From Ampelocalamus luodianensis (lineage: Eukaryota > Streptophyta > Magnoliopsida > Poales > Poaceae): a stretch of 64,000 nucleotides of DNA. The notes beneath the pieces are model-generated. The model was not told the DNA's origin. It did no database searches and saw only the letters and a program-made list of their open reading frames with translations. The position numbers and the translations under genes are program-made. This document shows positions 45,561 to 58,080 of the stretch, in pieces. The DNA lies in contig CM070624.1 of the NCBI GenBank assembly GCA_036346255.1, positions 19,314,626-19,378,625 of the forward strand, written 5' to 3'. The first letter of the stretch is position 1, and every line of letters starts with the position of its first letter.

Positions 45561-45880
45561 AATAGCTGAACCAGGATGAACTGTACCTTGATAGATCGGA
45601 CCGGTTCGTGTGCCCGTGCCGTGCATGACCGGGCAACCCATTCGCCCTCTAGCAAATTTCCTTCCCAGGGCGGGGGATCCCAGGCTCTGGGAGAGAGGAG
45701 CAGAGGCGAAAGAACAACACGGTCCAAATCCAAGCTCCTCCCGTTCGCTTCTTCCCAAATACGCTTCCAGTTCCGTCAAAACTTGCCCAAGCCTAGTGCA
45801 AGCACAGCTCTCCTCGATTTGGCTGGAGTGGTAGTACACTAGTGTACGTGATCACGGGGCCTGGGTTGGTGGAGCACCTC
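45561..45880. other. Promoter and leader of the LAG1-like gene
   Basis: GC content rises toward the ATG at 45881. Short frames lie on both strands without recognisable content. An in-frame upstream ATG at 45842 would add 13 residues (MYVITGPGLVEHL), but the conserved N-terminus fits the ATG at 45881. Confidence 0.4.
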
Positions 45881-48172
45881 ATGGCGGCGGCGGTGGACTG
45901 GGAGCGCGAGTCCTACCCGGCGTACGGCGACTTCCTCGCGCTGCCCTTCTTCGTCGTCCTCTTCCCCGCCGCCCGCTTCCTCCTCGACCGGCTCGTCTTC
46001 GAGGTGCTCCAAAATGTCCAGCCAACATCGGCGGCTTTTCCTCTCTGCTTGCTTGACTAGTACTAGTAGTTTGACGCCTGTTTATAGAATTATAGGTGGT
46101 TCGCATCAACGTCCAGCCTTTGCGGTTTCTAGGTTTCCTTAGCTGGATCTGGTGCTCTTTGGCCTGAAAACCTACGGTTTTGGAGTTCAAGCTTCGTCTG
46201 AGGAAATTTCTTGTGGAGCTAGTGCGTTTGTTGGCTTAGTATATCAGTATACTCGGGTTCTCCCGGAAAGCTCTGATTTTTGCCTGTCTCTGTCTTATTT
46301 CTAGTACAACGAACGTTTAGCGTAAGTGTCCTGATTGCGTAGGAGCAGATAGTTAATAGTTTTGGTGGTTGCTGCTTATTCTGCAGTCAGGGTGGGAAAT
46401 TGTGTTAAAGCTGAGCATTTCCCACCCCAAATGCATTGTTACTTCTTTGGGCCAGCTGCGAATAATTAGATGGCTTTCAGAGGGAGCATATTTTGCTTTG
46501 GTTGGGTGGCAGAATATATTCTTAAGATGTGCTAAAAATAGGATAGATTCTTAACAAATACCTGTTGCCAAAAGAGGTTGCATGTAAAAGTTAACATAAA
46601 CTTGTCCTACAGGCTAATGGCCAATTTTACATATCCAAGGATCTCATGATTAGTATGATATTAGCTTGCTGTGTTCGCCAACTTATTAATTGGAAATAGT
46701 TGGAACTTTTTTCCCTTCTGGATCAATGAGATAACCTTTATCGAACTTGACTATTTATAGTGTGGTTCTGTTTGCTCCAGAGGGTGGCAAGGCGGCTTAT
46801 ACTTGGAAAGGGTCACAGAAAAGTTGATTATGAAATAGAGGAGACAAGAATGAAAATAAGAAAATTCAAAGAATCAGCTTGGAAGTGCATTTACTTCCTT
46901 TCAGGGGAACTCTTATCTTTGTCGGTTACATATAATGAACCTTGGTTCACTAACACCAAATACTTCTGGGTAGGACCTGGAGAACAGGTTTGGCCTGATC
47001 AAAAGATAAAGTAAGCAAGGTTTTACTACTTGAATTTATATATTTAGACTTTCGTAAACATTATAACAATCTCGAAATCTAATGTCTTAGTCATTATAAC
47101 AATCTCGAAATCTAATGTCTCAGTCTTTGTCACCTGCAGATTTAAACTTAAGGCTGTTTATATGTTTTCGGCGGGTTCTACACATACTCCATATTTGCGC
47201 TTATATTTTGGGAAACAAGGCGTTCTGATTTTGGGGTCTCAATGTCTCATCATGTTACAACTGTTGTTGTGATTGTCTTGTCCTACATATTCAGGTGTGT
47301 CCTATGTGGAACTGCTATCACATGACTTTCCAGGTTTCATTATCTGTATGGTCATGATTCATGGTGATTGTTGATTTTATTACATCTCCTGGTCGTTACC
47401 ACCCATTTATCAGTTGTTGGTTTGGGAATAGTAATCATATTTGTTTCCAATATTGTATTTTCCATCAAACAGGTTTGCTAGAGTTGGATCGATAGTATTG
47501 GCAATTCATGATGCAAGCGACGTGTTCTTGGAAATCGGGAAGATGTCCAAGTATAGTCATTGCGAGTGGCTTGCAAATGTTGCTTTTCTTCTTTTCGCAG
47601 CTTTATGGGTTGTTCTTCGCCTCACATATTTTCCATTATGGATTCTCAGAAGTACAAGGTATTGCTTTTCTATAATACATTGTATTGGATGCTTCTGCCA
47701 AAGTACTGTGGCCTATAGGGTTTAGATTCTAATATGGTTGATAGCCACGACCTCCATATGTTTCAGCTACGAAGTGCTGTTGACTTTGGACAAGAAGAAG
47801 CACAGCTTTGATGGGCCAATATATTATTATGTATTCAATTCTCTTCTATTTTCACTACTCGTGCTGCACATATATTGGTGGGTTTTAATATGTCGGATGC
47901 TTGTAAGACAGATCAAGTCAAGAAATGTCGGTGATGATGTTCGCTCTGGTACGTGCTTTTCCTTTATAACTTTATGGCATGCATGCCTGCGAATCTCATT
48001 GTTAAAATTTAGACGTACTCACTTAAGCCCTCCATTTTCTTTACTGTTGTGTTTTTTTTTTATCGTTACTTGTTCCAATTGCCCTTAGCTTCGTTAAATC
48101 CATTGACTATTGTTTGGCGTCAATCTTGCACTGTCGACAGACTCTGAAGGTGAAGACGAGCACGAAGGATGA
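45881..48172 (+). CDS. LAG1 homologue / ceramide synthase (TLC domain), one-base frame break in exon 3
   Basis: Six exons: 45881-46003, 46781-47010, 47140-47294, 47473-47658, 47767-47948, 48141-48172; about 302 residues when the frame is continuous. It should join a fatty acyl-CoA to a sphingoid base in the ER membrane. Recognisable parts are the N-terminal membrane segment (DFLALPFFVVLFPAARFLLD), ETRMKIRKFKESAWKC in exon 2, the Lag1 motif across exons 3-4 (SMSHHVTTVVVIVLSY, then FARVGSIVLAIHDASDVFLE), a Trp-rich segment HIYWWVLICRML and an acidic C-terminus SEGEDEHEG. Exon 3 is 155 bases where flanking phases require 156. One G seems missing from the GGG run at 47173-47175, so MFSAG and FYTYSIFALIFWETRR lie in different frames. 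All other exons fit. It is convergent with the agmatine deiminase gene. Confidence 0.85.
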
Positions 48173-49365
48173 ACCCATGTTAATTATGTCGATTCTTGTG
48201 ATTTTGAGGTCGATCACCGTTGATACCCAATTTGCACCCTTTTTTGAGGGTGATTCTAGCTGGAATTGGCGCATTCTTTGGGCTGGGAAGATACATTAGT
48301 ATTTGAGCTGAGCAGACAACTTATGTGAATAAATAGTGGGTTGCCCAATAGATTGCTACGAGGGGTTTCATTCTATTTAGTGCTAAGTAGAGATTATCAG
48401 TAAGTTATTGTACAAAAACGGCGCGGAGGGTGGAAACAAACATGTACTACATTTTTGGCCTTTGTCAGATTGTGTGGTTAAATTACCATTTCTCGTCGAT
48501 GGACTTTTCCACGTGGATCTTTCTTGCTGTGTAACATAGTTTTCTCTATGCACAACCCAGCAGACGACCCCATTCGAGCGCTCCGCGCATGGGTTCAGGA
48601 GCCAGTCGGGTCCCGCGGAGGCGAGCTCGGCGGCCAGCCACGGAGCCACGCTACCATTTTCGGGAGCTTACAGCGACTGCACCGTCGCGAGTCAAAGCGC
48701 AGCCGCGGCCGCGTGTGGCCGGCCGGCCGAACAACGACCTGTGTCTGGCCAGGTGGGGCTGCAACCGCTCGTGCGGAGGTGTCGCGGCACGGCGCCACAG
48801 TCGGTTGGGAGACGCTCGCTCGCAGGGCCGCGCGGCGCGGCGCGGCTTCTACCAGCCGGCGAATTCGAAAACGTTATAGCAGGCCATACCATGGCCTTGA
48901 TGAGAGTATTTTCAGACAATCACCGAATTATGTCTTCCGTTTATCTGCCACTGTGATCGAAACATCAAGATCGAATGCACAGAGCTAAGTCAACTAACAA
49001 CTGCAGATAATTGCGGGAGTTACGCTCTGATTTCCCTGCGTAAGTATTCTCTTGATGCTCACGCGCGAATAAGAGGGGGCAATTAGCCAATTACCAACAA
49101 AGTAAATCACCGCGAGGTTTCGTAACACAAGTGGTTTTCTTTCTTTCATCAGATCGATATTGGCCAATCACACATATCTATTGGCCGGCAATGCACTTTC
49201 TAGTGTAAGCATGCTACTTGGGAGTTGGGACTCCGCTATAACTGACTCGAGGATATATTTCTTCCTCTACCTCGCCTCACACAATCTATCAACATTTGGT
49301 GAGTGATAATTAAATATTGGATCATTACTGCAGAAGATTATCGCCTGTGCCTCACTGTTCATCAT
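48173..49365. other. Convergent intergenic region with a GC-rich block
   Basis: 3' ends of the LAG1-like (+) and agmatine deiminase (-) genes meet here. A GC-rich block at about 48570-48860 has frames on both strands full of Arg/Ala/Pro and no recognised domain; it may be a captured fragment. No inverted ends were found around it. Confidence 0.4.
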
Positions 49366-52300
49366 CTACGATGGGCGCGCCGGCTGCTGCTGCGTGATGC
49401 AATGTATGTTTCCACCTCCCAGAACGATCTCTCTTGCGCCTTCCACCATCACAACCTATGAGCCAACAATTAACAGATCCCATCAGATCATCTAAAGCTC
49501 ATTGAATCTCAATGTGATACCCATACTGTATTGTTGAATCAAGTATCCACCGTCACAAATTTTTTGATGATAACTAGCGGCCATTGCTTGCTTGGGCTGT
49601 GGCAGTTCACAAAGAGCAGCATGGATACCTAATTTTTTTAGGTGAAATGGGCACTAAAGCTTACCTCACGATCCGAAAATGCCCTCTGGAGAACCTCACG
49701 TGCTTCGTTGTCCCGCTTGTCACCGAAAGCTGGTGCTATGATTCCGCCATTTGCTATGTAAAAGTTCACGTACGAGGCAGCCAATCTCTTGCCTGGTTCC
49801 CTTGGTACAGCATGCCCCTGAAAATGCAGTCATACATTGTTCGTTCTTAGAAATGGCTGAAATCAGCCTTGCAAAGGACCCAAAATTAGTAATGAGTGTA
49901 GATGTAATACTGACTGTTGGATCAACACCCTCCGCCTCTTCCTTTGTAATGTATAGAGGCCCTGGTACGTGGATTTTTACCACTTCTATCTGCCTTCCTT
50001 TCGCATCGACAGCCTGAGAGAGAATTGATAGTGCCTCAACTGATCGTTCATACTGTGGGTCGTTCTCATCATCAGTCCATGACAAGAGGACCACACCAGG
50101 TTTAATGAAACAGCATAAGTTGTCAACATGACCATTTGTATCCTCGTCACCTAGAAAATCATTACAAGGTTATTTATTAATGACAAAGTTCTAGAAGCGA
50201 GGAACAGAAATCTTGTGCTTTTAGATGTTCTAAGTGACAAAATGCTTTTCATGATTACCATAAAGTCCATGAGGTATCCCAATGACCTTTGTGACTCCAA
50301 GAAAATCTTTCAGCTCATTCTCTATCTCTAGTTTAGTCATGTTGGGGTTTCTGTTAGGATTCAGCAAGCATTCTTCCGTTGTAATGCATGTACCTGTTGA
50401 AATGTGACAATTTGTTAGCAAGACACCAACAAAAATACTGAAATTATTTGTACATCGACAAAGATACCACACATCAAGCACCTTCTCCATCTACGTGAAT
50501 GCTTCCACCCTCAAGAATCATTCTGTGTGGAAACCTAGGGATCCTCTCAATCTCGACTATCTGAAATCGATGGTCAAAATAGGAAAAGTTATCGGTACAG
50601 ATAGAGATTAACAAAAGACGTCAATTTGTTCTTAAGCAGGGATTCATTTCTTACTTTCTTGGCAACGTTGCTGTCAAGACTCCAATCATCATAGCAACCA
50701 TCACTGACTCCTGCAGGATAGCAGTAGCAGAACTCACTGAATTATCGTGTGGAGAATGTGATTAGACATTGACTTGTGAAGTTCTGAAATTCTTGCTCTA
50801 AAAATAAAAGAGTGCTTCTATGCTTTCCAACTGGAAACCAGACTCTATTGCTTTCAGAGATATGGAACAGCTTGCAAGTTTCTACTAAAACATCGACTTA
50901 GATTGATAATTGGCACTAACAATATAACTGAAATAAACAGCATGATAATACTGAATATACATGCACACTTCAATTTAAAACAACATACCTCCCCATGCAT
51001 TAAATTCCCAATCAATTCCTGCTATTGTTTGCTCTGTGATTCCTAAGTCGGGTCCGCCTTTACGAGTAACAAACTAAAAACCAGGGATACGATTAGCAAA
51101 CACAAACACCAGACTGCAAATCAGAATTGAAAAGATAAAGAATTGAACTGGCGCACAGTTGGACCAATATCACGAAACCAGGAATCATTCATGCTCATCT
51201 CGACCACCCTGATGTTTGGCTGATGTTGCATCAGCTCGTGGACATAGGGTACTGCCAGAGACAAAAATGTGAAATTGAATACCAATGTACTACAAAACAG
51301 TTCATATAAGGCAGCGTTGAGAAAATATGTTACCTGTTCAGCACTTGCACATATGGTGACGGGCTCAAACTTTGAAATGGCAATTGCGGTTCGCGCGAAT
51401 GTCTTTTGAGCTGGACCAGCATGCTCCGCCAGTTGTCCGGACGCTCCTGGGATTCAAAGCAAAGTGATAACATTCATTATGATGACGCCCTTGAAATTGT
51501 TTAATAAGTAGAGATCATTAAGGATGTGGAGGAAAATAAACGAAATTGATACAATCTGATTTTGTTTTTCAAGGCTTGCTGGGAAGCAAAATAGATATCC
51601 TCCGGATGCTAAAGCGTGGAAGTAAACGATATTGACAACTGCACTTCTTAGGACCTAACTTAGCACAATATAAATGCAGCGAAAACATTTTTAGAACATT
51701 ATGTCCATGACATTGTTATATCAAGTACAACAATTACATAAGCATTATCTTTTCCCTTTTTAATTTTTCCATAAAGGAAAACTCATGCCAATATTCACAT
51801 GGTTAGTGATGGCAGAAAATTGCAACCACCAAACAAGGTACAATTGTGTGGCAAACAAAAGGGAGAAGAACTAATGGTCATTTTATTGGATCAAGGAAGC
51901 AAGGGGCGACAATATGCTTGCAAGGGGTGGCACATGGCACCACACATGATCAGTTGATCACACAAATTCTTTTTATTTACTTTAGTATAAAGGGTGTTAG
52001 GGTCCCAAGGGACACATACAATTATTCCCCGAAATACTACAATAGACAACAAAGTGAGGGAAATTGTGGTCATGACCGGCAGATTGAGTCATCTAGGGAC
52101 AAGGAGGACAAGGAACACAGTAGAGTTTTGGGAGCGTAATGCTCCCAAAATTATATTTTGCTAATGACTGCCATCAGAAACATCAACGATTTGTCTTGTC
52201 TGCAGAATTACATTGCTTGTGCCACCAGCACACCATGACAACCTTGCTGATGCTTGAGGTCATGGGCACAATGCATTCATAAATCTTTTGTTATTTGCCG

Positions 52301-53489
52301 GAGGTAAAAGAGCAGTTTATGTAATTTCTAGTTTATTTTTAAAAATGCTGCAATTTCTTAGCGCAAAATATACCCCGTTCCCCTGTGTATTCTTGGGGGG
52401 GGGGGGGGGGATGACAACATTTATTCGGAATAGTTAATGTGCCAACCTAAAAACAATTGATGCGTTCAGGAGTTAAATAATAAAATCTGGATACTCCGGT
52501 GACCGAGTCCCAAAAACATATAATACTGCTCAGATTCAAAGACTCCAACTTGATAAGGAATATAGTAACGAGCAGTTCATCTTGCTGCTAAGTGTTAGTA
52601 CCTGTGATTCTAAATATAAGTGGTTTGGACATTGACACTGTCTTCAAGGTGGTATTTTGACCATCAATTTCTATGTAATTGTGTTGTTTCAAATAAAACT
52701 AATTATAAATTATGAAAATACATTTCATGATGGATCTAGTAATACCAATTTCATGTTTTCAATCTTGGTAATTTTTTTATATTGATAGTTAAACCTAAAA
52801 ATATTTGACTGACACATATTCTAGGACTTACGTAAATGGGAGGCAATAATCGCTTAGTGCACCTAAATGGATTGACTGGTTCATTCATACATTTTTAATA
52901 CTGCGAGCGTGCATGATAGCATGATCGAGCCCATCCGCCCAGCTTGACTGACCAGGAAACGAGCCGCTAAAATGAAGAACCCAATTTCTGCCAGAACTAC
53001 TCTTGGAGCCCAGCTTACGGAGCATCATATTCAGTCACTCGGGAGCAGGCTGGGTTAATCCGAGAGGCCGCAGCAATCAAATTTCACGCGCCGACGCAAT
53101 AGGATTCCCCATTTCTTCCGCAGCAACGTCACACCGACGAATCTTGGGATGCGCAAACAAACAGCAGCCGGGGAGAAACGGCGCCAACGAGAGAACATGA
53201 GCGAATCGCGCCCCCTCCGCTAGGGGCGCCGATCAAATCCCACGACGAGACCCTCGATCGGTAGCGACTCCACCGAATTGCACCTCAGACAGGCACCGGA
53301 AAGGAACGAGAATCGATTGAAATCGGATGCTCGCACCACAAGGATAAGCTACCAATCAACAGAGCTACCAAATGGAGAGGAAGGGGAGGAGGAGGGTAGA
53401 GTACGTACAGGCCAGCCCATCCAGCACTGTTCGTGCGGCTCCCACTCCGCCGGCATCCGGAACCCCATCTTCGCCGGGCACCCCGCCAT
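49366..53489 (-). CDS. AIH: Agmatine deiminase (agmatine iminohydrolase), with one-base frame breaks in exons 2 and 3
   Basis: Ten exons on the minus strand: 53489-53409, 51446-51334, 51251-51157, 51073-50989, 50710-50655, 50560-50482, 50393-50259, 50150-49915, 49817-49665, 49455-49366. The enzyme converts agmatine to N-carbamoylputrescine in the arginine route to putrescine. Seen: MPAEWEPHEQCWMGWP (exon 1), ERPDNWR (exon 2), VVEMSMNDSWFRD (exon 3), GIDWEFNAWGG (exons 4-5), MILEGGSIHVDGEG (exon 6), GDEDTNGHVDNLCCF (exon 8) and GGGNIHCITQQQP with the catalytic Cys (exon 10). Exons 2 (113) and 3 (95) are each one base short of the multiple of three their phase-0 borders require; losses map near 51426 and 51245. 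Exons 4-10 are in phase. An upstream ATG at 53501 would add MVKA. The intact length would be 374 residues, normal for plants. Pseudogene or consensus error cannot be told apart here. Confidence 0.88.
51447..53408 (-). other. Long first intron of the agmatine deiminase gene
   Basis: 1962 bases with a GTACGT donor and an AATCCCAG acceptor. It contains a run of about 16 G at 52395-52410 and AT-rich DNA. A 2-kb first intron is large compared with the other introns of the gene. No transposon with matching ends was identified. Confidence 0.6.
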
Positions 53490-55791
53490 GGCCTTTACCA
53501 TCCTAATAATCACCCGGTTAGTGTTGGTTGGTGAAAGATTTGGTGCGCTAAACTGGTGGTGGAACAATGTAGCTACACTGCATCGGATTCGCTCGTAGGT
53601 TGGTAAAAGGAGTGTGCCTCACGCACAGGAAGACGCCATTTCTAGCTGTTGTTCTCTCCCACCCCTGCTAATTTTTTTATCGAGACACACCAACCTATGA
53701 ACTCAACTTAATAGAGATAAAGTTTCTCTCTACAATCTCCCGTGACTCACGAGCATATTTATGCCCCGTTTCTTTCGCAACCACTTAAGCCATTGTCGCC
53801 CACTTCTTCTTCACATGCATATACTAAAATTCGTATTGTTTCACTCCTTCCTATCGCGCGCCACAACTCGCCACATATATTTGTCCAGCATTCGTTTCGT
53901 GCCTTAGAGATCTCGACCCCATCCGACACTCAATATGCGGGTTGCAACGACGGCGTTCACGAAAATAAGGAGATCCGACAACATAGGAGGCGGCGTCGCA
54001 GGGAGATAGTGCCGATGACAAAAGGAGGTAGCGAGGGGGGAGACGGAGTCGGGGTCGGGAGAAGGCATCGAGAGGGAAGGGAAGATAGGAGGAGGCAGTA
54101 CCTTGGAGGAGAAGCGATGGCGCCGGGAAGAGAGGGAGGCAGCGACGACGCACAAGGAAGAGGCCGAAACGAAGACGTCCTTCCCTTTGTCATGTTGACG
54201 TCGAGTTCACCGTACCATATCCTCTTCATCCTAATCCTTTCATGCATCACTACCGCCTTCTGCTCCATGTCAGCCGAGCAAGCACCACCGTCTCCTCCTC
54301 ACTTACCACCGCGATGCCGCCACCGCCTCCTTCCCCGGTCTCCTATCTCCTTGCCGTAATATGCCTAACGAGGGCTGAAGAGACCAATGATCGTGAAAAC
54401 CGAGTCATAGCTTGGATTCAGGGTGAAAGAAGGTGGTCATCGACGTATAGTCCTCTTCCTTGTCAGGCGGCAATGGTTGAAAATGGGCAACACGTTAGGG
54501 AGGAAAGTCGACGTCAAGTTCAACTTCCAAAGGTAAATAATTTATAAGCTCAAAATTTTAATTTCTAAGTAGTAGTAGGTGTTGCAGAGCTAATATTTTT
54601 GTTTATATGTGTCTGAAAAAATAAATATTTATTATACAGTTTAGAATTTTATCTGCTAATATACATCTCTTTCTTTTAAATTTTTGGTGTAACTTATAGA
54701 CACATGATAATAGATGGGAAGAAGGCGAAAGGCAGGAGGGTCCGGACTCGAGCCTCGAGACTTGAGAGGCGTGGTCGCGGACCCACATGTCATTTACGTG
54801 GCAGCAGCCTGGCGGGGCCCGCGTGGTGGCGCTTTGTCGCACGTCCCGGCCATACCAACTAACCAAGGCGCTAGCTGGCTGCTTCTGTTGTGTCCCTCTG
54901 GTGAGTGGGCCCGCTACCGCGAGCCAGTGGGCCAGGGCAAAGGTGCAGGGAATGCAAGCCTGCCTTGGCTATAGATACCCAGGACAAAGCGGAAACGCCA
55001 CTGGAAGGCACAAAGGGAGAATGGCCGTGTGGGCCTACCGTTAGCTTTCGGATCTTTCTCAGCCGTCCAAAACTAATTTGGGCGGCATCCACCTGCCCAA
55101 AGATTTTTTTTATAGCACTAATTAGTCTAGAATATTAGGAGTAACCCTTCTTGGGAATTGGAATGTAAAGGTTGCGTAACATTTTAGGCCAAAGGGTATC
55201 CAATCTTAAAGGGGTTGAAAGAAATTTGTTTGACTAATAGTATATTCCATGAAATTTGCATCTTTCGGCTTTAGTACTTGGGATGGTGTAACCATTAACT
55301 ATCCTGTGTCAAAGTATATTATTCATCTTTCTTCGTCAACTCAAGTTTTTCGTAAAGGTCATTGTATTGGAGCTAAGAGGTCTGAGTTCGAGGCGCCAAG
55401 AGGTCTAAATTCAAAACCTTGCTAACGTAATATTTTAAAAATAATTCAAGCATGCTTTTGGTTCACGTCTTAGGCTTGATGAAGTCTAGACATGAGGTGA
55501 AGTGTTGAAGTATATTGTCCATCTTTCCTTATCAATTTAAGCTTTTAGGGTAACTAGTGCATGCAACTCAATACAAAAGCTGTTATAAAGCGCATCTAAC
55601 CTCGTTGTTAACTTAGATGCCAATACCTCCCTAAAAAAAACTTAGATGCCAATATCGCGCAAGGGGACGCCACCAAAACAATGAAGGAAGAAGGGCACAT
55701 GTGAAGTTTCAACCATCTACAGATCCAACAGAAATGGTGCATGCAAGTGGTGCATCTAGGCTTGCTGCACCAGTTCTGGAGGAAAATATTA
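53490..55791. other. Intergenic DNA, no supported gene
   Basis: The promoter of the agmatine deiminase gene should lie in the first few hundred bases. A purine-rich GC patch at about 53960-54180 and a GC-rich patch at about 54720-55050 contain frames on both strands without recognised content. The paired phrase AAGAGGTCT(G/A)A(G/A)TTC repeats near 55375 and 55400. Confidence 0.35.
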
Positions 55792-55892
55792 CTTCCTCCG
55801 TCCAAACATGTAGAACGTATTTTGTCTAACATATAGATCAAGGAACATTGAAGATGACTAAAACTACACCTAATTATTATCACTAAGTACTA
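55792..55892. mobile_element. Truncated Stowaway-like MITE end
   Basis: CTTCCTCCGTCCAAACATGT after a TA dinucleotide resembles the left end of a Stowaway family. It is cut off by the next Stowaway element after about 100 bases. Confidence 0.45.
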
Positions 55893-56009
55893 CTCCCCCG
55901 TCACAAAAGAAAGTCATTTTGGGTAACGTGCAATCAAACTTTATAAACTTTAGTTATCAATATTTTATTTCATATTTCTAATGAACACATGAGAGTGATA
56001 TATATATAT

Positions 56010-56050
<41 letters not shown>

Positions 56051-56052
<2 letters not shown>

Positions 56053-56434
56053 AAAAATACTTTCAACTCCTGGGTGTAGTTACTCCTATTTTTGATATAC
56101 CACCTAAAAGAACTTAACATACTCCTTTACCACTTTGGGTATACTCATATACTAATTATAAGATACTTCAATGTGAACTACATGAAAAAATTGCAAGAGA
56201 GTCTATAGTTTTTAGCATATTTTGTAAATACATTCATATTCGCACATAAAAATGAGTATGTCACATAAAAAGGAGTATATCTAAAAAATTGTACATACCA
56301 CCCCTAAAAAGGTGTGAATACCACCTAGGTGGTCTTATATACTCGTATACTACACATGCATACTCTTGGTTGCGCAAAATACTCCCTACGTTGTGGGATA
56401 CGAAATAGGGAGTAACTACACCCGAGAGTAGGAA

Positions 56435-56435
<1 letters not shown>
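56051..56435. mobile_element. Nested MITE inside the AT/GT tract
   Basis: Inverted ends share GGGTGTAGTTACTCC: left GGAAAAATACTTTCAACTCC then TGGGTGTAGTTACTCC; right GGGAGTAACTACACCC then GAGAGTAGGAAA. Alternating AT sequence lies on both sides, consistent with insertion into TA-repeat DNA. Length is about 385 bp and nothing is encoded. Confidence 0.65.

Positions 56436-56451
<16 letters not shown>

Positions 56452-56493
<42 letters not shown>
56452..56493. repeat. (GT)n microsatellite
   Basis: About 21 uninterrupted GT units directly after an (AT)n stretch. Likely highly variable in length. Confidence 0.95.
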
Positions 56494-56495
<2 letters not shown>

Positions 56496-56610
56496 TTGAA
56501 GAGTACTATCATAATATATATTGTAATTTTAGTAGGTTTTATAAATATATTATAATATAAATGAATGAATGATTAAAGTTACATTTTGAAGACCGTGTTG
56601 ACGGCGAAAA

Positions 56611-57700
56611 CAACTTCCTTTAGGGTATTTTTAGTGTATTGAACCGATACCGATTCAAAGAGATATCACGTAAGCATTTAAGGAATTGAGTTTGTTTTTT
56701 TACATTATATTAATCCAATTCCTACTAATAATTGGGATCCATGTTATATTAAAAAAACCACAAAAAATAATATCCCCTCTCAACCACAGTCTCTCTCTTT
56801 CTTTTTCATAACTAGGCTCATATGAGTTGTTTAATGCTTTGAATCGACTCATATGTAGAGTCCGGTTCCAGAATTTTTTTTTTGTTGGAATCGATCCTTC
56901 CATTGTATTGAATTGATTCAATATCTTCTATCTCCTTCTTTGAACCAGCTAAAACAACGCATTGCTGATGGTCTTAGGTCATGTACAATAGGCTTACATC
57001 AGCTGTCTATAGTCTCTGTCATGTAGGATTTAAACTGATGTGGGTGAAAGAGAATAAAGAGAGAGAAATATGTTATCTACAATCCTGCAGCCTGTTGTAT
57101 CACTAGAACCAAGAAGGCTATCCAACCATATTTATTAGGTTTATGAAAAAATTAAAAGATTGTGTGATCTATAAAGACAAGTAAAAAGATAACACATTGT
57201 ATGAGCTGATTTTAGTGCTGTCTATAGATGACATCGAAAGTTGTTATAGATAATAGCTGTTTGCACCATTGGAGGGAGTATATTCAATGATAGCATGTAG
57301 GGAATATAAAGTAAAACTAGATATTTATGAGGGTATAAAAGAAACAACATACTTATTTTGCATTGAATATGAAATTCACCCTATATTTGTGGATGAGATC
57401 ATTACTCCTATATTTTTGAACAGAGGGAGTGTCACGTTAATTGCTTGACATAGGGCAGTTGTTTACAGGGCAGTTGTTTACACGGGACCCTTGAACCTGT
57501 TGTTTTTGTTTTAATGAACCAATTATTTCTGTACTTCTCTTCTCCTCTTTAATGAATTAATAGCATAGTTTCTGCTATTTACTCGAAAACAAAACCAACA
57601 GAAAAGTTAGTTTCATTAGATCAATTGCAAAATCGGCAAAGCTGACATCAGCTCAAATATTTCTAGTTCAAGCAACATTTTCTTTCTGCTTTGCCTCTGC
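56611..57700. other. AT-rich intergenic DNA with a likely decayed Tourist-like MITE
   Basis: GTCATGTACAATAGGC at about 56980 resembles a Tourist-type end and TGTTTGCACCATTGGA at about 57260 could be its decayed partner. No clean TTA duplication was verified. No gene is seen. Confidence 0.3.
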
Positions 57701-57760
57701 GTAGACATGTCCATGGCCAGTCTGACTTGCGTAGACATGTCCATGGCCAGTCTGACTTGC
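57701..57760 (+). repeat. Perfect 30-bp tandem duplication
   Basis: 57701-57730 and 57731-57760 are identical, starting GTAGACATGTCCATGGCCAG and ending TCTGACTTGC. The second copy runs directly into a hAT-like MITE, so the duplication covers that element's end. Confidence 0.97.
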
Positions 57761-58080
57761 GGCCGGCCCGATTTTTCTAGGCTCAAGCCTCGATTTTCAG
57801 CACATAAGCTTGACTCGAAGCCCAAAGCGCAAAAAAAGTCCGAAGGTTGTAATGAAATAATAAAAGTAAAAAAATTTGTATTCCAAAAAATGAATTAATA
57901 ATATTTTTTATTTCAAAATAACAAATGTATTTTTATTCACAAAAAAAGGTTTTTCGAGCTTTTCTCGAGCTTCAGGCTTGTCTATGTCAGACTAGGTAGG
58001 GCTTGGGCCTAGCCATTTTAAACCAAGCCTTTTCAAGCCTGGCTCGAATCCCAGCACAACCTGTCATTTGAATAGGTCTA
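57702..58080. mobile_element. hAT-like MITE
   Basis: The left end TAGACATGTCCATGGCC and the right end, complemented TAGACCTATTCAAATGAC, resemble known rice hAT-type ends (TAGACxTxTxCA). Subterminal GGGCTTGGGCC and GGCTCAAGCC motifs recur. No 8-bp target duplication was recognised. Confidence 0.5.

Larger units (their letters stand above)
55893..56610. mobile_element. Stowaway-like MITE interrupted by dinucleotide repeats and another MITE
   Basis: The left half (CTCCCCCGTCACAAAAGAAA...CAATCAAACTTTATAAACTT) and the right half (about 56494-56610: TCTTGAAGAGTACTATCATA...TTTATAAATATATTATAATA) align with the intact element at 24419-24679. Between them lie (AT)n at about 55999-56050, a different MITE, and (AT)n/(GT)n to about 56493. 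The right terminal repeat is degraded. Confidence 0.6.

Noticed and set aside
48524..48988. 154-codon plus-strand frame between the convergent genes
   Set aside because: Low-complexity Arg/Ala/Gly content in a GC block and no splice or start context; kept only as a note on the GC block.
55360..55450. SINE-like B-box (GAGTTCGAGGC)
   Set aside because: No A-box at the proper distance and no poly(A)/T tail or target duplication was found.
56261..56512. Minus-strand frame with a long His-Thr run
   Set aside because: It is a translation of the (GT)n microsatellite.
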